DNA of 64,000 nt, from positions 2,604,001 to 2,668,000 of the forward strand of contig NZ_JRMB01000001.1 of NCBI RefSeq assembly GCF_000759445.1, in the 5' to 3' direction. This DNA is from Pseudomonas lutea (lineage in GTDB: Bacteria; Pseudomonadota; Gammaproteobacteria; Pseudomonadales; Pseudomonadaceae). Made by a program: the position numbers and the translations under genes. The notes under the pieces are model-generated. The model saw nothing but the letters and a program-made list of their open reading frames with translations. It was not told the origin of the DNA and did not search any database. Positions within the stretch are counted from its first letter, which is position 1. The number at the start of each line of letters is the position of its first letter. Of the stretch, positions 59,740 to 64,000 are shown in pieces.

Positions 59740-60147
59740 TCAAGCGGTGGTGTCGACTTTGACTTTCATCAAATTCAACAGAGACGCCTGTTGCGCCCCC
59801 AATTGGGCCATGGTCCCGGAAATCTGCTGCTGGATGGCCATAACCTGCGCCGCCCGCTCCTCATCCGACGCCTTGCTGTTTTGCGCTGCTGCCAACATAG
59901 CCTGCTGCTGCTCGAGAATTTTCTGGGTTTGCTCGATTTGCTCTTGCAGCTGCTTGATCATCTGCTCTTTCATGCTCGGCGCGTCGCCTGACTCACTGGG
60001 GCCGGACGCCTTGGCGTCGCCATACACATTGCCACGCAGCTCGACACTGGCAGCCTTGGCGTCGCTCTTGGCAGAGTCGTCGGTTTTGACGGCAGCCGTA
60101 AACACGCTGGAGTAAGCACCCAACGAACTGGTGTTGATGGTGGTCAT
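59740..60147 (-). CDS. FlxA-like coiled-coil protein
   Basis: A 135-residue polar protein. The N-terminal 55 residues are low-complexity and Ser/Ala-rich (TTINTSSLGAYSSVFTAAVK), and residues about 60-130 form a Gln-rich coiled coil (KEQMIKQLQEQIEQTQKILE) of the FlxA type. In enterobacteria FlxA is a flagellar-regulon protein of unknown role; no flagellar gene is nearby. No signal peptide or membrane segment. ATG 60147 is supported by AGGAG upstream. Function unknown. Confidence 0.75.
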   Translation of the reverse strand: MTTINTSSLGAYSSVFTAAVKTDDSAKSDAKAASVELRGNVYGDAKASGPSESGDAPSMKEQMIKQLQEQIEQTQKILEQQQAMLAAAQNSKASDEERAAQVMAIQQQISGTMAQLGAQQASLLNLMKVKVDTTA

Positions 60148-60239
60148 GATGAACTCCTTCTGAGGTGCCCTTTGTATCGGCCAGCGTACAAATACCTGAA
60201 GTCGAATTCTTTTCCGGCTGACCGTGCCACGCCTCATTC

Positions 60240-60327
60240 GCAGGAGCCAGCTTGTTGGCGAACCCATGTTGTCAGTCGATGCGAGGACAACTGACCTCAC
60301 GCCTTCGCCAGCAAGCCGGCTCCTGCA
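60240..60327. repeat. REPIN, imperfect
   Basis: GCAGGAGCCAGCTTGTTGGC (from 60240) is an imperfect complement of the arm ending at 60327 (CAGCAAGCCGGCTCCTGC), with inner GTTGTC/GACAAC pairing. It is of the same family as the element at 40204-40292. Confidence 0.85.
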
Positions 60328-60381
60328 GCCAGATGCTACACGCGAGCCCCCAACAACCTATATGCCACGCACAAGAACGCA

Positions 60382-61173
60382 TTACTGTATCTGGAATGTA
60401 TCGGCGTCGAGATACGCCGGAAATTTCTCCCGGTATGCGGCCAGGCTTTGCGCTGAAAGGCTGACCCGGAAGACGCCATCCGCCTCGCCGATGTTGAGCA
60501 GGCTCTCGCCCTGGAAGTCCAGCACCTGACTGTCGCCTGTGTAGGCAAAGCCTTTCCCGTCGATGCCGACACGGTTCACCGCAGCGACGTAACACAGGTT
60601 TTCGATAGCCCGCGCTGGCAGCAAGCGGTTCCAGTGCAAACGCCGAGCGCCGGGCCAGTTAGCGGTGTAAAGCAGCAGGTCGGTGTCGACGGCGTCACGG
60701 CTCCACACCGGGAAGCGCAGGTCGTAGCAGATCAAAGGCCGTATGCGCCAGCCCTTGAGCTCAAACTGCACCTGGCGTTCTCCCGGACTGTAATACTCGT
60801 GCTCGCCGGCCATCCTGAACAGGTGACGCTTGTCGTAGTGCAGCAGCTCGCCATCCGGGCGCGCCCAGAGCAGGCGGTTGCGGTGGCTGCCATCGGCAGC
60901 GCGAACAATCACGCTGCCGGTAATGACAGCGTCCAGTGCCCTGGCCTGCTGCAGTAGCCATTTCGCCGTCGGGCCATCCTCAGGCTCGGCCAGTGCTTCG
61001 GATGCCATGGTAAAGCCGGTGGTGAACATCTCCGGCAGGACCACCAGGTCCGCCCCTTTGGCTTGCTCCAGAAGCTCTTCAAAATGCGCGTGGTTCGCCG
61101 GCGCGTCATGCCAGACGAGCGTGGTCTGCACCAGCGCAATGTTCAGGTTTGGCAGTGTGCTTAGATCGCGCAT
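60382..61173 (-). CDS. Omega-amidase, nitrilase family (YafV-like)
   Basis: The 263-residue carbon-nitrogen hydrolase is expected to hydrolyse alpha-ketoglutaramate or alpha-ketosuccinamate to the keto acid and ammonia. The catalytic triad is visible: Glu in VVLPEMFTTGF, Lys in HYDKRHLFRM and Cys in PLICYDLRFPVW. ATG 61173 is the family start and lies inside the 3' end of the aminotransferase gene, a 13-base overlap, so the two are translated together. The pairing makes the glutamine transaminase/omega-amidase pathway the natural reading. Confidence 0.9.
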   Translation of the reverse strand: MRDLSTLPNLNIALVQTTLVWHDAPANHAHFEELLEQAKGADLVVLPEMFTTGFTMASEALAEPEDGPTAKWLLQQARALDAVITGSVIVRAADGSHRNRLLWARPDGELLHYDKRHLFRMAGEHEYYSPGERQVQFELKGWRIRPLICYDLRFPVWSRDAVDTDLLLYTANWPGARRLHWNRLLPARAIENLCYVAAVNRVGIDGKGFAYTGDSQVLDFQGESLLNIGEADGVFRVSLSAQSLAAYREKFPAYLDADTFQIQ

Positions 61174-62309
61174 AGTTTTTCCGCCGCCTGACGCAGCGTC
61201 TCCTCCCGCTTGGGGAAGCACAGCCGAATAAGGCGCTGGCCTTCGGGCGGGCTTTGATAGAAAACCGAGATAGGAATGCTCGCCACGCCGTGCTCGCGGG
61301 TCATCCACAACGACATGTCTACGTCGTTGAGGTCCGGGCGGATCTGCGAATAATCGACGAGCTGAAAGTATGTGCCATTGGCGCGCGTGAAGCTGAAGCG
61401 CGAAGCCTCCAGCCGATCACAGAAGTAGTCGCGCTTGGCTTGATAGAACGCGGGCAGCTCGTTTACGTGCTCTGGACACGCTGCCATGAAGTCGGCCAGT
61501 GCCCACTGCAGCGGCGTTACGCCGCAAAACGCGACGAACTGATGAATCTTTCGCGCTTCGGCCGTGAGCGCAGGCGGCGCCACGAAGTAGCCTGTTTTCC
61601 AGCCGGTGACGTGATAGGTCTTGCCGAACGAGCTGACCACAAAAGCGCGCTGGTAAAGCTCCTCATGGGCCAACACGCTGGCGTGCTGCAGGCCGTCGAA
61701 CACCAGATGCTCGTAGACTTCATCGCTCAGCACGTAGATATCCCGGTCGCGAATCAGCGCCGCGAGGCGGTCCAGTTCGTCCCGGGTAATGAGCGCGCCA
61801 CTGGGGTTGTGCGGTGTGTTGATGACGATCATCCGGGTGCGCGGGCTCAACGCCGCGCCAAGCTTCTCCCAGTCGATGGCGAAGCTGCCGTCCTTGAGTT
61901 GCACATGCACGCAGCGCCCACCGGCCAGCTCCACGGAAGGCGCATAACTGTCGTAGCAAGGATCGAAAACGATGACTTCATCGCCAGCACGGACAACCGT
62001 CTGGATGGCGCAGAAGATGGCGTGGGTCGCGCCCGGCGTGATAGTGATTTCGCTGTCAACGCCCACTTCACGGCCGTAGCACCGAGCGATCTTCGCGGCA
62101 ACTTGCTCGCGCAACGCTGGCAAGCCGGCCATGGGCGCGTATTGGTTATGGCCGTCCATGACGCGGCGGCAGAGGGCTTCACGCAACGCATCGGGGCCGT
62201 CGAAATCGGGAAAACCCTGAGAGAGATTGATCGCCCCTGTTTCGGCGGCCAGCTGAGACATCACAGTAAAAATGGTGGTGCCAACGTTCGGCAATTTGCT
62301 GGTGATCAT
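61161..62309 (-). CDS. Methionine/glutamine aminotransferase, PLP fold type I (YbdL-like)
   Basis: The 382-residue class I/II aminotransferase is close in type to YbdL and glutamine transaminase K. It would re-aminate 2-oxo-4-methylthiobutyrate to methionine using glutamine, giving alpha-ketoglutaramate for the omega-amidase encoded next. Seen: INLSQGFPDFDGPDALREAL at the start, VINTPHNPSGALIT, and the PLP lysine in SSFGKTYHVTGWKTGY. Normal length. It lies downstream of der, beyond der's terminator. Confidence 0.92.
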   Translation of the reverse strand: MITSKLPNVGTTIFTVMSQLAAETGAINLSQGFPDFDGPDALREALCRRVMDGHNQYAPMAGLPALREQVAAKIARCYGREVGVDSEITITPGATHAIFCAIQTVVRAGDEVIVFDPCYDSYAPSVELAGGRCVHVQLKDGSFAIDWEKLGAALSPRTRMIVINTPHNPSGALITRDELDRLAALIRDRDIYVLSDEVYEHLVFDGLQHASVLAHEELYQRAFVVSSFGKTYHVTGWKTGYFVAPPALTAEARKIHQFVAFCGVTPLQWALADFMAACPEHVNELPAFYQAKRDYFCDRLEASRFSFTRANGTYFQLVDYSQIRPDLNDVDMSLWMTREHGVASIPISVFYQSPPEGQRLIRLCFPKREETLRQAAEKLCAI

Positions 62310-62379
62310 GGGTTTTCCTGCTCCACACCCGGCTCCTGGACGGCACGGGGATCAGCAGAATAGCCCAGATGTCGCGCAC

Positions 62380-62405
62380 AAAAAAAGGCGCCATTGGCGC
62401 CTTTT
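62380..62405 (-). terminator. Terminator of der
   Basis: GGCGCC (62387-62392) and GGCGCC (62396-62401) form a short stem. On the minus strand it is followed by seven T (62386-62380) and lies 20 bases after the der stop codon. Confidence 0.85.
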
Positions 62406-62425
62406 CCGGGAAGACCCTTACACAC

Positions 62426-63898
62426 TCAGCGCTTGTCGCGGCGCTTCTTGTCGGCCTTCTTGTGGTGCGACATCATCCGACGCTTCTTGTTGACCTGGCG
62501 GTCGGTCAGCGTGTTCTTGTTGCCTTCGTACGGGTTCTCGCCGCCTTTGAACTCGATGCGGATCGGCGTACCGACCAGCTTCAACACCCGGCGATAGGTG
62601 TTTTCGAGGTACCGAACATAGGACTTCGGCACTTTCTCCACCTGGTTACCGTGGATCACGATCAATGGCGGGTTAGCGCCACCCAGGTGGGCATAACGCA
62701 ACTTGATGCGGCGACTGCCTACCATCGGCGGTGCGTGCTCGCTGACCGCGTCTTCGAGGATCTGGGTCAGGCGGCTGGTCGGCCAGCGGGTGACGGCCGA
62801 CTTGAACGAGTTCTGCACCGACTGATACAGGTTGCCCACGCCGGTGCCATGCAGCGCCGAGATGAAGTGAATGTCGGCGAAGTCGACGAAGAACAACCGG
62901 CGTTCCAGCTCGACCTTCACGTAGTCGCGTTCGCTCGGGACCATGCCATCCCACTTGTTCAGCGCGATGACCAGGGCACGACCGGCTTCAAGGGCGAAGC
63001 CCAGCAGGTTGAGGTCGTGGTCGACCACACCTTCGCGAGCGTCCATGACGAAGATGACCACGTTGGCGTCTTTGATCGCCTGCAGCGTTTTGACGACCGA
63101 GAATTTCTCGACTTCTTCGTGGATCTTGCCGCGCTTGCGCACACCGGCGGTGTCGATCAGCGTGTACTTTTCCTCGTTGCGTTCGAACGGGATGTAGATG
63201 CTGTCACGGGTAGTGCCGGGCTCGTCATACACGATGACGCGGTCTTCACCGAGCATGCGGTTGACCAGCGTCGACTTGCCGACGTTAGGGCGGCCGATGA
63301 TCGCGATCTTGATGCCGTCCTTCTCGCTCGGACCAGGAATGCGCTTGGCTTCCTGGCCTTCGGCGACGACTTCTTCCTCTTCGCCTTCTTCGGCTTCGTC
63401 ATCGTCTTTGGGGAAGTCACGCAGGGCGATTTCAAGCATCTGCGTGATGCCACGACCGTGGGCGCCAGCGACGGGGATCGCGTCACCCATGCCCAGCGGG
63501 GCAAACTCGGCGCGCGCCATGTCAGGGTCGATGTTGTCGACCTTGTTGGCAACGACGTAGGACGTCTTGTTGCGCTTGCGCAGGTGCTCGCCAATCATCT
63601 GGTCGGCGGCGGTGAAGCCTGCCTTGGCGTCAACGAGGAACAGCACGACATCGGCTTCTTCAATGGCGAGCAGTGACTGCTCGGCCATTTTTTCGTCCAT
63701 GCCGTGTTCATCACCGGAGATACCGCCGGTGTCGATCAGGATGTAGGTACGCCCTTGCCACTTGGCCTCACCGTATTGGCGATCACGGGTCAGACCGGAC
63801 AAGTCGCCGACAATGGCGTCGCGAGTCCTGGTCAGGCGGTTGAACAAGGTGGACTTGCCGACGTTCGGTCGACCCACCAGGGCGATTACGGGAACCAT
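62426..63898 (-). CDS. der: Der (EngA), ribosome-assembly GTPase
   Basis: Essential double-GTPase for 50S ribosome maturation. The 490-residue protein has G domain 1 ([31 protein letters not shown]), an acidic linker (about 158-178, [17 protein letters not shown]), G domain 2 ([33 protein letters not shown]) and a KH-like C-terminal domain with a basic tail ([20 protein letters not shown]). ATG 63898 gives the normal start; an in-frame ATG four codons earlier is less likely. Confidence 0.98.
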   Translation of the reverse strand: MVPVIALVGRPNVGKSTLFNRLTRTRDAIVGDLSGLTRDRQYGEAKWQGRTYILIDTGGISGDEHGMDEKMAEQSLLAIEEADVVLFLVDAKAGFTAADQMIGEHLRKRNKTSYVVANKVDNIDPDMARAEFAPLGMGDAIPVAGAHGRGITQMLEIALRDFPKDDDEAEEGEEEEVVAEGQEAKRIPGPSEKDGIKIAIIGRPNVGKSTLVNRMLGEDRVIVYDEPGTTRDSIYIPFERNEEKYTLIDTAGVRKRGKIHEEVEKFSVVKTLQAIKDANVVIFVMDAREGVVDHDLNLLGFALEAGRALVIALNKWDGMVPSERDYVKVELERRLFFVDFADIHFISALHGTGVGNLYQSVQNSFKSAVTRWPTSRLTQILEDAVSEHAPPMVGSRRIKLRYAHLGGANPPLIVIHGNQVEKVPKSYVRYLENTYRRVLKLVGTPIRIEFKGGENPYEGNKNTLTDRQVNKKRRMMSHHKKADKKRRDKR

Positions 63899-63924
63899 GC
63901 GGCTCTCCACTTCGTTATTTCAGA

Positions 63925-63953
63925 AAATACAAAAGCCGCTGCAAGGCAGCGGC
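63925..63953 (-). terminator. Terminator of the gene upstream of der (off the right edge)
   Basis: GCCGCTGC (63935-63942) and GCAGCGGC (63946-63953). On the minus strand it is followed by TTTTGTATTTT. The gene it ends lies beyond position 64000; in Pseudomonas this is commonly bamB, but that is not visible here. Confidence 0.75.
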
Positions 63954-64000
63954 CGGAGTTCGGAGCGACACCAAAGCGTCGCAGGCCCCATTGAAGCGGG

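Noticed and set aside
63925..64000. Start of another gene upstream of der
   Set aside because: Only a terminator hairpin and non-coding sequence are visible before the window ends; no codons of the next gene can be supported.

Overview
The window is a stretch of chromosome from a Pseudomonas, most probably of the P. fluorescens/P. syringae side of the genus. The evidence is the complete seven-gene Wsp surface-sensing operon, a DUF3509 gene (a family I know almost only from Pseudomonas), REP/REPIN palindromes of Pseudomonas type, high GC content, and gene order of the guaB-guaA / purL / ffh-rpsP-rimM-trmD-rplS / xerD-dsbC-hom-thrC / recJ type. No rRNA, tRNA, CRISPR array, insertion sequence or prophage was seen. 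Most of the window is core genome, with a few accessory or decaying items between core blocks.

Layout. Positions 92-9282 (minus strand) hold a small unknown gene and the wspABCDEF-wspR chemosensory operon, which controls c-di-GMP through the diguanylate cyclase WspR. A 9-bp minisatellite lies upstream of wspA. At 9.7-15.2 kb are a DUF533/TerB-like membrane protein, a four-gene polyamine-type ABC importer on the plus strand, and an orphan hicB antitoxin preceded by only the C-terminal scrap of hicA. At 15.2-19.3 kb are an old-yellow-enzyme reductase, a 112-bp tandem REP array, recJ and yaeQ. At 19.6-23.3 kb are a periplasmic TIGR02285-type protein, a DUF3509 gene and a BvgS-like two-Venus-flytrap/PAS sensor that stops where its histidine kinase should begin.

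Positions 23.4-31.9 kb (minus strand) are core: thrC and hom (threonine synthesis), dsbC, xerD, rplS-trmD-rimM-rpsP (translation) and ffh (signal recognition particle). At 32.2-35.9 kb on the plus strand are ypjD, a CorC/HlyC-type CBS protein and an MHS-family transporter. At 36.1-40.2 kb are purT, a DUF1289 / gamma-carbonic-anhydrase / CoA-Nudix group on the minus strand, and a zinc-ribbon Nudix gene plus an L,D-transpeptidase on the plus strand. At 40.3-48.1 kb are a NIF3-type single-domain protein, purL, mltF, tadA and a multicopper oxidase.

Between the multicopper oxidase and guaA sits a 983-residue putative toxin (48277-51228) with a C-terminal domain carrying the GESH / MEHL / GNSH signature of the Tiki / ChaN / Pasteurella multocida toxin C2 superfamily. 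It is the best candidate here for poorly described biology. The rest is core: guaA and guaB (GMP synthesis), a zinc-cluster protein, xseA, an M23 peptidase, leuA with a possible Leu-rich leader ORF, a FlxA-like coiled-coil protein, an omega-amidase/aminotransferase pair that fits the glutamine transaminase (methionine salvage) pathway, and the GTPase der. Its upstream neighbour lies off the right edge, but that gene's terminator is visible.
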